From: Platerodrilus igneus
Lineage: Eukaryota > Arthropoda > Insecta > Coleoptera > Lycidae
Assembly: GCA_036346225.1 (NCBI GenBank)
Contig: JARFIW010001105.1
Span: 310,001-374,000, forward strand
Reading direction: 5' to 3'
DNA: 64,000 nt
How positions within the stretch are numbered: position 1 is the stretch's first letter; every line of letters begins with the position of its first letter. The notes under the pieces were generated by a model. It was not told the origin of the DNA, did not search any database, and saw only the letters and a program-made list of their open reading frames with translations. The position numbers and the translations under genes are program-made. Shown here piece by piece: positions 20,600 to 31,749 of this stretch.

Positions 20600-22630
20600 G
20601 GATAGAATTATGTAGTATACGTGACAACTTGAAGCGCTTCCCCACTAAAAAATCTCACGGCACGCCACTGCATAGATATCAAGTGTTGGAATCTTTAAGT
20701 AGTTTCATAGATATGTGCATAATAGGTGAGGTTCCAACGTACGTAACACTTTTTCTTTACGGCGCAATGCTTGGTGAACTAAACAAGAAGGACAACAACA
20801 TGAGGCCGATTGCTATTAAAAATACCCAACGAAAAATAGTCTCCAGAATAGCTAGTGCTAGAATTTCTAATCGAGCAGGAAGTGAACTCCTATCGAAGCA
20901 ACTGGGTTTCGGTACACGTGGTGGATGCGAAGCTGGAGTACATGCGGCCAGACATTTTGTTAATTTCGATACGCTTCAACCAAAGTTCTAATAAAACTGG
21001 ATTTTCGGAACGCATATAACGAGATAAAACGTCACCCAGTGCTCCGAGCAACGAAGGAAAAATGTCCAGAAATTTATCCCTTTTTAAGACAGTGTTATGC
21101 TATACCAACTTGGTTCGCTTTTGAAGAATACACCATGCTTTCCCAGAGAGGTTGCCTGCAGGTAAACTTTTATGAACCTGCGATTTTTTGCTTGGGAATA
21201 CATGACATGGTCACCTCGTTGCAGTCCAGAATTCAACATCTGATACATCGACGAAGGATCAATTGGAGGAGACCCAGACATAGTATACAAACCATCATAA
21301 ACAAGGCGTTAGATCTAGCACTACAACTAAACTTTCAAAAGTGCGAAATCAAATTGTTGGGCAACCACAACGACGATGAACATACACATATTCTACATAG
21401 GTTCAATCAAGTCACACCGGGAATCATTAATCGACCGCAAGAAATCGAACTCCTAGGCGCATCTTCCAGCTACGTAGCTCACTTTCAACCCCTCAGTTAA
21501 ATTATTTGCTACGAACAACATGTTGGGAAGCATTGGAAATCCTCGAAAAATACGACCTTACCATCAGGTCATCAATGGAAAGCATCGTCAGTTACCACTT
21601 CGTTGGATCATCATGGACTAAAGAAACTTTACCCGTCAGTTTGGGTAGACTCGGACTAAGAAACGCCACAAACCTTTGCTTTTCAAGTTTCTTAAGATCA
21701 ATTCACTCAGTTGCCGATCTAGTTGCCACCATTGTCCCATCGTTTACACTAGCATCAGACATATATACAATCAAAGCAATGGAGGCTTGATATCACAGAC
21801 GAATCTATTACCGGAAGGGGAACGAAAATATCAAAAGAAATGGGACACCAATTTGTACTCCAAGCTGCTGCAAATAATATTCGAAAAGTGTAAGACTTAT
21901 GAAGCTAAACCAAGGATAATGGACAACAACACAAAAGAATTCGGCGCTTGGTTAAATACTTTCCCGTTCTCGTCGCTCGGTACATAACTGGACAATAAGT
22001 CATTCAGAATTGCAGTCTCGTTGCGCCTTGGAATTCGGTTATGGGTCACTAACACATGTGTATATGGGTTACAAGTCGATAAATTTGGTCACCATGGGCT
22101 CTGTTATAAGAAAAGCGTTGGCAGATACACCAGACATACGAAGGCAAACGATCGATCAAGCGAGAACTTATTACAAGCAAAATTCCGGCTATACTCGAAC
22201 CAACTGGTTGCAACAGATTTGATAGGAAAAAGCCTGATGAACTCACTTTAGTACCCTGCTAAACCGGAAAACCGATGGTGTGGGATTTCACATGGGCGGA
22301 TCCGCTAGCAAGTTCTTACGTGAAAGGAAATGCAAGAAAACCAGGTCATGCTCCTCAACTACGGTAGAACCAAAAAGGCAACCTCAACAAAAACTTGCGA
22401 ACCAACTTTAATATTATCCTAGTATGTGACAAACCTTAGGAACTTTCGGTAAAAGTGGCCTTAAACTCATCAAGCGAATCGGTGAGCTCATGAAAAATAG
22501 TACGGGGAAAAAACGTTCAACAAATTTTCTAATTCAAAGAATCAGCGTTGCGATTCAGCGAGGAAACGCTGCTACAATTCTAGGAACTGTTCCATCAGAA
22601 GCAAACTTTGACGAAGTATATTATTTATAA
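20600..22630 (+). pseudogene. RLE-type LINE: reverse transcriptase plus restriction-like endonuclease (broken)
   Basis: In broken plus-strand frames I recognise RPIAIKNTQRKIVSRIASAR and LGFGTRGGCEAGVHAAR (20800-20955), the KLDFRNAYNEIKR block (20995-21030), the catalytic site now reading YIDE after a stop (about 21241-21256), thumb motifs to about 21790, and a C-terminal region 22010-22620. The latter has remnants of a Cys-His cluster, a GHHGL block and a WDFT..D block typical of PD-(D/E)XK-like endonucleases, ending in IQRGNAATILGTVPSEAN. The QQGDPLGP block is missing, with an unrelated short sequence after SQRGCLQ. Such elements copy and insert themselves through target-primed reverse transcription. 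At least five frame breaks make it inactive. A-rich sequence at 22765-22815 may be the 3' tail. Confidence 0.75.
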
Positions 22631-23163
22631 AAGACTGTGATAACCATTTTTTGTTAAACTATTTACTTTAAGACATTTTATATCATAGTCAGAGTGATAA
22701 TTTATACCGATGATTATGTTTAAAAATACCGTTGTATAAAAAAATCAAATCTTTGTATGGTAACAAAAAAAAAACTATAAAATAAACGCTTACTGTTGGC
22801 AAGAAAAAAAAGTATTGTACATAACATGCACACGTTTCCACACCACTTGTGACGTAGTTACTTGGCGCATTTTGTTTTTGACGTGGTATCCCTGATAGGC
22901 ATACTACACGATTTATTGTGATTCAATTTTATTAGACAATATTCTATTAATTAAAAAATTGTACTATTGGTAATGATTAAAGTGGAACTAATTATAATTG
23001 ATTTCGGGAAAATTTTAGTCTGACTGATAATTTACAAATGCTACTTTAACAGTAATGTCTTCTTCGGTTTCTTCTTCCTCTTCTTGCTCGATATCTGTAA
23101 ATTGACCTGAGAAACATGCATTAAAATACTCCCTGTATGTTTGTTGTGGTTTGTTTAGCATTC
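22631..23163. other. AT-rich spacer, nothing recognised
   Basis: A 72-codon minus-strand frame (23233-23015) runs out of the palindrome arm and has an acidic Glu-rich tail. It looks incidental. No other feature was seen. Confidence 0.4.
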
Positions 23164-23352
23164 TTCTTAATCTTCTTTGGGAATGAAACCACTCATAGTT
23201 TTTAAAATCTATTTTATTTACGTTTCGATCCATGACCTAGGATCGTTGACAACGAAATACACGTTGACAACGATCCTAGATCATGGATCGAAACGTAAAT
23301 AAAATAGATTTTAAAAACTATGAGTGGTTTCATTCCCAAAGAAGATTAAGAA
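23164..23352. repeat. Near-perfect 189-bp palindrome (85-bp arms)
   Basis: The arms 23164-23248 and 23268-23352 are reverse complements with a single mismatch seen by eye, separated by 19 bases. The arm sequence is the start of the dispersed repeat found at 8691-8775 and, inverted, at 63940-64000. It could be two head-to-head copies of that repeat's end or a foldback element. Confidence 0.92.
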
Positions 23353-23509
23353 ACATGCATTAGTTATCTCCTGATGGATATCATAAGAATCATCATCTGT
23401 TGTATTTGATTCAATATTGGAGCAAGACTGGCCTTGACAATTGGTAAAAGAATAATCCCACCTTTTTACAGCCACAATTTTTGCAAAAACCTTTTTTGCA
23501 ATTGCAAAG

Positions 23510-23766
23510 CGGGAACATCTTGAGAGTCGGGGCGTGGAGTGTTAGATTAATAGAGCAAGTAGGCAAGCGAGAGAATTTGAAAATTGAAATGGATATGCTA
23601 TTATTAGATATAGTAGAGATTAGCGAAGTTCAGTGGACAGATGCGGAAGATTCTTCGAGCAGAAACTTTACGGTAATTCATACCTGATCAGAGGCAGAAA
23701 ATTCGGGTGTAGCGACAATTATGCGACAAAAAAATAAGACTTTGTGTACAAACCTACATACAGGGT
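23510..23766 (+). pseudogene. RTE-like LINE copy 2, endonuclease N-terminus
   Basis: The frame reads LRVGAWSVRLIEQVGK, then LLLDIVEISEVQWTD, the counterpart of IGTWNVRSLL...ILGISEVRW in the LINE at 3960-7182. It ends at the left inverted repeat of the DD41D mariner, which interrupts it. The rest of the LINE continues at 25075. Confidence 0.75.
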
Positions 23767-23767
23767 A

Positions 23768-25074
23768 GAGCACGGTAACCTCCCACATTTCAAAAGACTG
23801 GCAAAACAAAACTAAATGATATATTCCAAAAAAGTTTTATTTTTTGGAAAGGATATATAATGTAGTTTTTTAAGCTATGTTTTTAAAAAAATATCCTTCA
23901 AATTATGGCCTTGGCTGGCGACACACATATTGAGCCTCTCTTGGAAGTTTCGCATGACTTTCTCGAGTGTGGCGGGGGTTATCTGCACGATTTCTTCCTC
24001 AATTGCAGTCTTCAGGTCATCCAGGGTTCTAGGACGAACATTAAAAACCTCGGCTTTGAGGTAACCGCACAGGTAATAATCGCATGGGCTTAAATCTGGA
24101 GAACGCGGGGGCCACTCAACCGTCTCGCGCTAAGAGATCACCTTCCCAGGGAACATCTCTTGAAGAATAGTGCGTGAACGACGGGCAGTGTGTGCTGTAG
24201 CATTATCCTGCTGGAACCAGAAGCTATGTGGATCATACTCTTGACCAAATTTTTCGAGTTTAAGCCTGACACAATTCTCAAGCATGTCACAGTACTGGTT
24301 TTGAGTTAACAGGAGCGGTGAGGCCATTTTCTTCAAAAAAGCAAGGCTCAATAATGCCTACGGACGATACTGCACACCAAACTGTTACCTTTGGGCTGTG
24401 CAGGGGTGTTTCGTGAAGCTGTCGAGGGTTTTCATTTGACCAGTAGCAAAAATTTTGTTTATTAACACACCCTGAAAGATGAAAATGAGCTTCGTCGCTA
24501 CTCTGCAAAATTGCAGTAGGAGGCACTTCGCGAAAGATCGTCTGACAACATTCCACACGCCGCCTCCAGTCCGTTGGGGACAATTTCTGCATAATCATCA
24601 TCTTGTAGGGGTGCATCTTAAGTTCGCAATGCAAAATCCGCCTCACTGTTCTCGTCGAAATCGGAAGAGCAGCAGCATGTTTGCGCGCAGAACGCGTTGA
24701 AGACTGTTCAATCGACGCCTTAACTCTACCTATGTTTTCAGGAGCTCTGCCGGTCACAACAGGGCCCTCCTTCACATTTAGTGCAGATCCACTTTCCCTA
24801 AACTTCTTCACCCAACACAAAATTGTTTTCTGGTTGGGAACACTAGCAGACGATGACAAATTGTACCGCGTGCGGAATTTCCTTTGTGTCGCAATAACAG
24901 ATTCATCATTTTTTATAAAACTCTCGATAACAAACGCACGTTGCGCTCCAGTCCACGGCATGGTTACTACTGAAAACTAGATCATCGACCCCTTCAAACA
25001 AGACCAACCCCACCGCTATGGAATGCCCATTCCCCCACTGCCAATCATTGAAATGTGGGAGGTTCCCGTGCCCC
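23768..25074 (-). mobile_element. DD41D (rosa-like) mariner transposon
   Basis: The element is about 1.3 kb with ~25-bp inverted ends: GCACGGTAACCTCCCACATT at the left (23770-23789), and its near reverse complement at 25050-25072. It contains one minus-strand transposase. It lies inside a LINE whose coding sequence resumes directly after it. The expected flanking TA is visible on the left (23766-23767) but not on the right, where the bases have probably changed. Confidence 0.85.
23875..24961 (-). pseudogene. DD41D mariner transposase, one frameshift and one stop
   Basis: It starts MPWTGAQRAFVIESFIKNDE, the typical opening of this insect mariner group, followed by two helix-turn-helix units joined by a GRAPE-type hook (GRAPENIGRVKASIE). 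Catalytic residues are present: SSDEAHFHLSG (first Asp), FWFQQDNATAH (second Asp) and SPDLSPCDYYL (third Asp). With 41 residues between the second and third Asp, it fits the DD41D (rosa) class. A 1-bp frameshift lies near 24297-24305 and an in-frame TAG lies at about 24127. Otherwise it runs to a stop at 23875-23877 and is about the normal length of ~350 residues. It is a young but inactive copy. Confidence 0.85.
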
Positions 25075-25133
25075 AACCTGTGCATAAATATAAAAGAGTA
25101 CTGATGGTTAGATTAGAAGTTGTTGCCCAGACG
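25075..25133 (+). pseudogene. RTE-like LINE copy 2, endonuclease middle fragment
   Basis: The frame RVLMVRLEVVAQT corresponds to DRIIMVRLSTKPTDT of the LINE at 3960-7182. It stops at ACG (25131-25133), and the coding sequence resumes at GTAATAATA (25628), exactly in register. Confidence 0.65.
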
Positions 25134-25627
25134 CCGATGAGGTAACAACTCGCGTACACCTACCACGCCTCCGAGCGATCAAAGGTGAGCAGCGGAACGG
25201 TGACGTCTTAAGTGAGTTCTCTAGCTATGCGGGGTGCCGATGAATGGGTACACAAGTGAAGTCGTCGGGGATGCACATGCGTCAGTCCTGTTTAGACGAG
25301 CGACCTGTGGCGAGTAGCCAGTCCTGTCAGTCGAAAACCACAGGCCAGTGAACCCAGGATCCGGAATACTATGTAGTTGGAGGACAACCAAGGGAAAATC
25401 CGGGAAACTGCTCACTGCACCGAAACAAAAGAATTCCAGGAGCAGGTCTTTTGGAATCCAGACCTACATATATTTATATATAAGAAGATCTATGAAGAAA
25501 CAACACCACAACATCAGTTATCATCATCAAGCCAAAAACTCTCTAGAGTTATAAGGCATTTATATCGACGCTGAGAGCGTCGCGCCAAGCTTCTGTAGTT
25601 TAGATTAGAATCTAAACGGTAAGTACG
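25134..25627. other. ~0.5 kb unrecognised insertion within LINE copy 2
   Basis: This block is GC-richer than its surroundings and interrupts the LINE endonuclease between adjacent codons. ACG occurs on both sides (25131-25133 and 25625-25627). I see no coding domain, RNA polymerase III boxes or inverted ends. Confidence 0.5.
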
Positions 25628-28060
25628 GTAATAATATAAGTATACATGCCCACCTTCAGCCACAGTGAGGAAGAGGTAGAAGCGATCTACAAAAATATCG
25701 AAGACATACTAAGATCTGTAAAAGGACAGGAAAATTTAATAAATGCGGGAGATTTTAATGTAGTGGTAGGTGAGGGTAGGTAAACAGCGGGGAAATAGGT
25801 TGGTGTAATTTTGCAACAACAACAATTTAACCATTTTAATACACTATTTCAACTTCATGCTAGAAGACGATACACGTGGAAGATACCAAGAGACATAAAG
25901 AAATAGCAAATAGATTACATTCTTGTTCGCCAACGGTATAGAAATCAAGCAAAAGAGTGGAAGCTACCAAGAAGCAAATGTAGACACCAACCACAACCTA
26001 GTAATTACGAAAACCATACTTAAATTTAAAAATTTGAAAGAAAGGAACGGAAAAAGCACTTTGACGTTGAGAAACTAACAGAAAGATACCCACACAAGAT
26101 TTGAGAAAAAGTCGAACGAATTGCTAAACGACTTCGGGAAAGTTTCTGATACTAAAGAAGTAGAAACAACGAAGTAACATTAAATCCAACTTGCACTAGG
26201 CGACCAGAGGTATTCTGTAGTATAAACAAAAAGAAAATAAGTAACGAGTGACGAAACATATTCTGAATTTAATAGAAGAAAAAACAAAAAATACAAAAGT
26301 ATATCAAGCACAGCAGGAAGATAGAGATACTAAGTCATAAAATAATAAATTATTTGCAAATACAGGAAAGCTAAAGAACAACGGATTGATGAAAAGTCCA
26401 GAGAGGTACAAACTAAGACAAAAATGGGAAAGACAGACGAAGCATACAAACTAATTGGAACGAATTTTAGGGATATAAAACCGCATAGCAAAAATATAAA
26501 AGCGTGAGAGAACACATCGTTAGAGGAAGATTATATGCAAGACCGGAACTAGAAGCAATAGAACAGGAACCAGACACTGGAAAGAATATCCTTAGTTATG
26601 AGTTTGAATTAGCAATAAAGAGTCTGAAAAATAATAAGGCACCAGATATAGATAAGGTGCAAGCAGAAACTTTAAAAACCACTGGACAAGCAGTAAGAAA
26701 ACGTCTATTCCAACTTGTAAGTTGTCAGTATGAGACAGGCGAAATATACAAATATTTCAAACGTATCACTTTAGTCATTATAACAATAAGACTATTGCGG
26801 ATCGATATGAACATTTTCGAATAATAAGTTTGACAGCACACATGTCAATAATATTAACTAGAATGGTAGATAGACGAATGGAAAAACAGGGTAAAAAATA
26901 CTAGCTGAAGATCAATTTGGATTTAGACGAAACGGGGAAACGCAGGAGGTTATTTTAACTCTAAGAGTGATAATTGAGGAAACAATAGAAAAAGAAGAAA
27001 AGGTGTAGATCTGGAAAAAGGATTCGACCATGTAAAATGGGAGAGAATGATCCAAATACTTAAAAAGATTGGAATGAGTTATATGAATAGACAAATAGTA
27101 CATAACTTACTCAAAGAGCAAACATCTGTAATAGAATTAAAGCAGAAACGTAGAGAAGTAAATATTAGGAAAAGGGCGAGACAGGGATGTGCCGTATATC
27201 CGTTAATTTTTAACTTGTATATCGAAGAGGCAATGACTACAGTCAAATGCATTAAGGCACTTGGAATTACTATGAAAGGACAAACGATTGATATGCTTAG
27301 ATTTGCAGATGATATAGCAGTATTAGCATGTTGCAAAGAGGAGTTAGAAGCAGCTCTTAATGAAATGGAAACAGTTCTAACGGAGGGATATGGTATGAAC
27401 ACTAACAAAAATAAAACTAAAGTACTAGTATGTACAGGAGAGAAAAATGTCTAAAAAAAACAGGATACAAATAGGAAACTAGAACATACCATAGGCTAAG
27501 GATTTGTGCTACCTAAGAAGACAAATAACGCAAGATGGGAAAAGTGCGAAAGATATAAAACAAAGATTAGTAGAAGGTAGTGCTACATTTAACAAGAAAA
27601 TGCAACTACTGTGTTCAAAGACAGCAAACATAGAAACAAGGGAACGATTACTAAAGACATATGTGGAGCACAGCACTGCACGGCGGTGAAACTTAGACAG
27701 TACGAGAAGCGGACAGAAAAAAATAAAAGCCTCTAAAATGTGGTGTTACTGACCTATGGTGAAGATATTATGGCCAGACAGAGTTAAGAACAAAAAGGTT
27801 CTAGAAATGATAGGAAGAAGATTGAAATATGTGGAAGACAGTAAAAGGTAGAAAAGATAGGATGTTAGTACACATACTAAGAGAATAGTGCAAAATATAT
27901 TAGAAGCAAATTAAGGAAAAAAGAAAGCTAGAAGTAGACCTTAATTAGACTATTACACACAGTGAAAGATGTAGGCTGTGGAAATTTCAAGAATATGTGT
28001 AGGTTAGCTCAGAATACGTCCAACCAGTTTAGGGACGGAAAACCTAGACGAAAAAGTAAT
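25628..28060 (+). pseudogene. RTE-like LINE copy 2, endonuclease C-terminus through reverse transcriptase
   Basis: The order matches the LINE at 3960-7182: VYMPTFSHSEEEVEAIYKNI and GDFNVVVGEG (endonuclease, 25645-25780), linker, KSLKNNKAPDIDKVQAE (26615-26670), RARQGCAVYPLIFNLYIEEA (27175-27235), the intact catalytic block MLRFADDIAVLA (27292-27327), NKNKTKVLVC (27405-27435), CYLRRQITQDGKSAKDI and LLKTYVEHS. Multiple stops and frame shifts are present, but the catalytic FADD survives, unlike the other copy. Its 3' end near 28060 shares the ending seen at 28760-28820. Confidence 0.75.
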
Positions 28061-28264
28061 TGTATATCAACCTAATGATTATCGTAAACAGCTACAGGTG
28101 TTGGTTTTGCAATATTCTCAAAGTATATGTTGATTGTGCGAAAAGAATAATTGGAAAACTATTAATTTGGCAAATGTCTAAGTGGCGAGAGATTTTGGTA
28201 GCCGTCAGGTTGCTTAATCCTTTTTGGGTATCACTGAATATAGGTAAAATGGGATATATTTTTA

Positions 28265-28820
28265 GAAAACAATAGAAGGGGAAAGTGCAAAAGATATAAA
28301 GAGAGATTAGCACAAGTCTGTGCTGTATCTATCAAGAAAAAGCAGCTGCTATGTTCAAAAACAGGAAACAGAAAAAAAGGAAAAAAATTGGTGAGAGCAT
28401 ATGTGTGGCCACAAAATTGTACGACTGTGAAACAAACAGTAGGAAAACAGACAGGAAAAAGATAAAATCCTTTGAAATGTTATGCTACGAATGTATGATG
28501 AAAATATAATAAACTGACAAATTTAAGAAGAAAAAGGTTATAAAAATAGTAAAAGCAAAAAGATGTATGTGGAACACAGTAAAAAAGATGAGTAATAGAA
28601 GTGATAGAGCACGTTCTAAGGCATAAGAGAATATTGAGGGATATATTAGAAGCAGAGAAAGGAGAAAAAGGGAGATAGAGGTAGACCTAGGTTAGACTAT
28701 TGTACATAGATGATAAAAAATATAGTCTGTGCAAATTTCATGGAAATGTGTAGGTTAGCTCAGAATAGACAACAATGGCGATACACTTCTAACCAGATCC
28801 GGGGCTGAGAACCTAATGAT
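28265..28820 (+). pseudogene. 3' fragment of RTE-like LINE
   Basis: From 'ggaaagtgcaaaagatata' this repeats, with divergence, the 3' portion of LINE copy 2 (from about 27538), to a common ending near 'ggctgagaacctaatgatcata'. The two are direct repeats separated by about 200 bases, consistent with a second, 5'-truncated insertion. No frame survives. Confidence 0.65.
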
Positions 28821-29502
28821 CATAAATAATTTTTTTATCGTTTTATAGGTACGATGACAGTTGTCAAGACTGCCAACCATAAATCTAAAGGAATCCATAA
28901 GTCTAAGTTTAACTCGTGATTTATCTACAACTTTGGTAAAAGATATATATTTTTCCTAATTTATTGGTAAAAGAGTTATTGCGCCCAGACAACTGTAAGC
29001 TAATTTTTTAATAACGAAATGAGCGTCGTATCCTGATAAATTATGAAATGCTACTGGTATTGTATTGGAATCTTCAAAGTATAAGATCATAAAGAGTATC
29101 AGTCCTCTTTGTTGTAGAACGAAAGTAATTTATTGCAAAACCATCTGAATTATTTCTTTTCCAGGAAAAAAGTATCAGGAACCTATATGGGAATGGGATA
29201 TTAGTTTTTTTCCTTGTAGAGCGATGAAGATCGATTGCAAAATAATTTAACGGATTTATTTTACTGCCAAAAGGTTCTAACGGTTACAACCTATTTAATA
29301 CTTTTTTTTTTAATTTTTCTTTTAAATGGAAGTACAACTACTAGAAATGATTAAACAATAATGCTGCAATAAGATTACCTACTGGGTTCTTTGTTATCCC
29401 GTGCAGGAGCTATCAAAAGGTGTGTACTTTCGTAACACCGAAAAAATTATTACAGCATCTCGTTAAGTAAAGGTTGTTAAATAAAACACTACCTTTGATT
29501 TT
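28821..29502. other. AT-rich stretch with a weak internal repeat
   Basis: A motif around 'ttgtagagcgatgaagatcgattgcaaaa' (29215-29245) recurs loosely at 29110-29145 and again near 34110-34140. It is probably a diverged repeat family. Nothing else was seen. Confidence 0.35.
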
Positions 29503-29784
29503 TCGAATGCACAACCCGAAGGTACTACATTGGCCACTAAGCAATTTTTTTACTTGGAAAATTTTAATTTGGCCAACCCTTGCTGTTTTGAGCAAAGAAG
29601 GGATCTTTAACATGCGTGACAACACTCACACATGGAACCTACATTTTATCTTCCATCTGAACAAGGGTGTATTTTTGTGAAAAATGCTCGCCTAACATTT
29701 TTCAAGCGGATCATTTCGTGATTCGAACCCGGGACCTTGGTCTAATAGTCACACGTATACCAACTACATTACGGAACCGCCTTG
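29503..29784 (-). mobile_element. tRNA-derived SINE, diverged copy
   Basis: On the minus strand the head begins GGCGGTTCCGTAATGTAG. It has an A-box-like TAGTTGGTA and a clear B box in GGGTTCGAATCACG (about 29716-29730), the internal RNA polymerase III promoter. A body follows with the shared landmark GTTAAAGATCCC and an end at 'ggccaatgtagtaccttcggg'. It aligns along its length with the copy at 37447-37730. Confidence 0.8.
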
Positions 29785-30324
29785 TTAAATAAAACAGCTG
29801 AGTAACCACCACCAAGTTGATTTATGCTAAATAAAAGAACTAAATCAATCATTACAGCATTAAAGGTTCCACATCAAGTATAGATTAACAAGTATATACA
29901 ATCAGTGAGTAATACGGCACGTCGTTAAAAATTAAAATAATAAAAAAGTAACTTGACAACCAAAAGTTAAGAATAACTATCTAAAACGAATGCATCATTT
30001 ATACATTAAACCAATTTAAATATACTCAAGGTGAACCCGTTCTATTAAAGTAATGGTGATTGATAGCTACGTTGACACCTGTTGACCCCCAGGTGTTGAA
30101 TGTTCCGAAATATTGTTTTAGAGGAAAACTTTTAAAATACCAAAACTAAAAACATTTCACAAATCTACTTATAAAACAATATTTTTAAACGGCATTTTGT
30201 ACTAAATGCATCATCCCCGTTCAAAGGCTAACTACTAATGCCAGCCCAAATTTATCAGGAGCCTCCAGCCATTTAGTGATCCGAATTCCAACCCTACGGC
30301 AACAACATAGATCTTTCACTAAAA
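29785..30324. other. AT-rich stretch, nothing recognised
   Basis: No coding frame, RNA gene or repeat was identified. Confidence 0.45.
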
Positions 30325-31607
30325 TGGAAAGGGGTATTCACATAAAACTTTCCTAATTTCAAAATGAAATTAAAAAAACTATAATAGATAGAAACCTGCG
30401 GTGAGTGATATCATGTAAAGCAACTTAAAAAGTTTTGTACAAAAAGTTAATGGACTTCCACATGGGCTCCTTTCGTAGACTTTAAAATATCTAGACGACA
30501 CTCTACCTCAACCCATGAGCGCAAAAGCATATCGGGGGGTGAGGAAGGCTATTGTATCCACAATTCTTCTGCAGAGGTCGATAAGGTCACGTACAGGCGA
30601 AGCGTTCACAATGTCTTTCATATAATCCCACGGGAAGAAATGCAAAGGAGTTATGTCTGGAGATCTCGACTGTCATTTGGTTGACCCATCATGTCCTATT
30701 CACCGCTGTAAAAAATTTTGGTTTAGGAAGGTACAAACTTCTAAACTTTAATGCGACGGTGCATCATCCAGTTGAAAGATAACGTTTTGCTGAAGCAAAA
30801 GAAACTGAGGAACAGCAAATTACTCAAGAATATTCAGGTAAACGACACCTGCTACTGTTTGCTCCATAAAAATGGTACGATTATGCGGTTTTCCTTCAGC
30901 GCACACCACACATGCACCCTTTTGCTGTGGAGTTTCCCGAACCCTAGATACAAACGTTGTGCCTATTAACATTTCCACTTGTGTGGAAGGTTGTTTTGTC
31001 AGAGAAAACAACACTTTCTATATAGTCGAGTCCAACATCTCCGGTGACGTAATTGCAAGTCCTTTGACTGCAACCGTGCACAATTCAAACTTTCAAAACG
31101 TGCAAGCGAAGTTTTATGCATAACCTTGTAAACTATTGAGCGAGGAATTTTTAGCTGTCGTGGGTGCTCGGCAAATTTATTTTAATGGGCTTCTTTGGAA
31201 GGCCTTTCTGATCTCTTCGACACTTTCGTCCGATGTGCGTTTTCTGCCATAACTGGACTGTCTGTTTATACTTCCTGTGGCTAGGAACTTATACCAAACC
31301 TTAATCGTCTTACAGTCTAGTGGTTGCCGATGAAATTCACATCGGAAATTTTGTTGGACAACAACTGATGACTTTTTCTGCATATCACACAACGCATTGG
31401 ACTCTATTTTGCGGTGTTGTCATTTTTTGGTAATTATTCAGCTTCTAAAATAAAAACAAACGAATCATTTAGAAAAAATCTACACCAAATTTTTTACGTT
31501 GTTTTACATGATACCACAAACCGCATGTTTCTATGTATTACAGTTTTTTAAATTGCATTTTGATTACAGAAAGGATTCATGTGCACATTCTGTATATTCT
31601 TTCCTAG
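30325..31607 (-). mobile_element. Tc1/mariner-type transposon with ~110-bp inverted repeats
   Basis: The left end (30325-30436) and right end (31488-31607) are inverted copies of each other over about 110 bp with scattered mismatches. Paired landmarks are 'tagaaacctgcgg' against 'ccgcatgtttcta', and 'tatcatgtaaagcaact' against its complement 'ttgttttacatgata'. A minus-strand transposase relic fills the middle. A partial second copy of the right end lies at 33398-33690. Confidence 0.8.
30440..31392 (-). pseudogene. Tc1/mariner-type transposase (broken)
   Basis: It starts at MCDMQKKSSVVVQQNFRCEF (31392) with a helix-turn-helix region, ending in the hook-like SYGRKRTSDESVEEIRKAF block. A later frame (31014-30820) matches the core from LFSLTKQPSTQ (family SDEA.FH) through HNRTIFMEQTVAG. 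The next block, FQLDDAPSHF, has the second Asp. The C-terminal block reads SPDITPLHFF, with the expected third acidic residue changed to His. The first Asp is also lost, so it is inactive. Confidence 0.72.
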
Positions 31608-31749
31608 GTGCATAAAATGTCACTTGTTATCGTTCGAGTGGACGGCGTCTGAAACATGTAGGCTTGGCTTGATTATTTGTTTAATAAGCAAAAATAATTA
31701 TAAGTTTCGGAAATACATAAAAATAAAAATGAAATAGTTAAAATTGAAT

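Noticed and set aside
23015..23233. 72-codon minus-strand frame starting MDRNVNKIDFKNYEWF with a Glu-rich tail
   Set aside because: Its first third is translated from the palindrome arm, a dispersed repeat also found at 8691 and 63940. No domain or splice context supports a gene.
24479..24980. Plus-strand frames across the DD41D mariner
   Set aside because: Antisense to the well-supported transposase.
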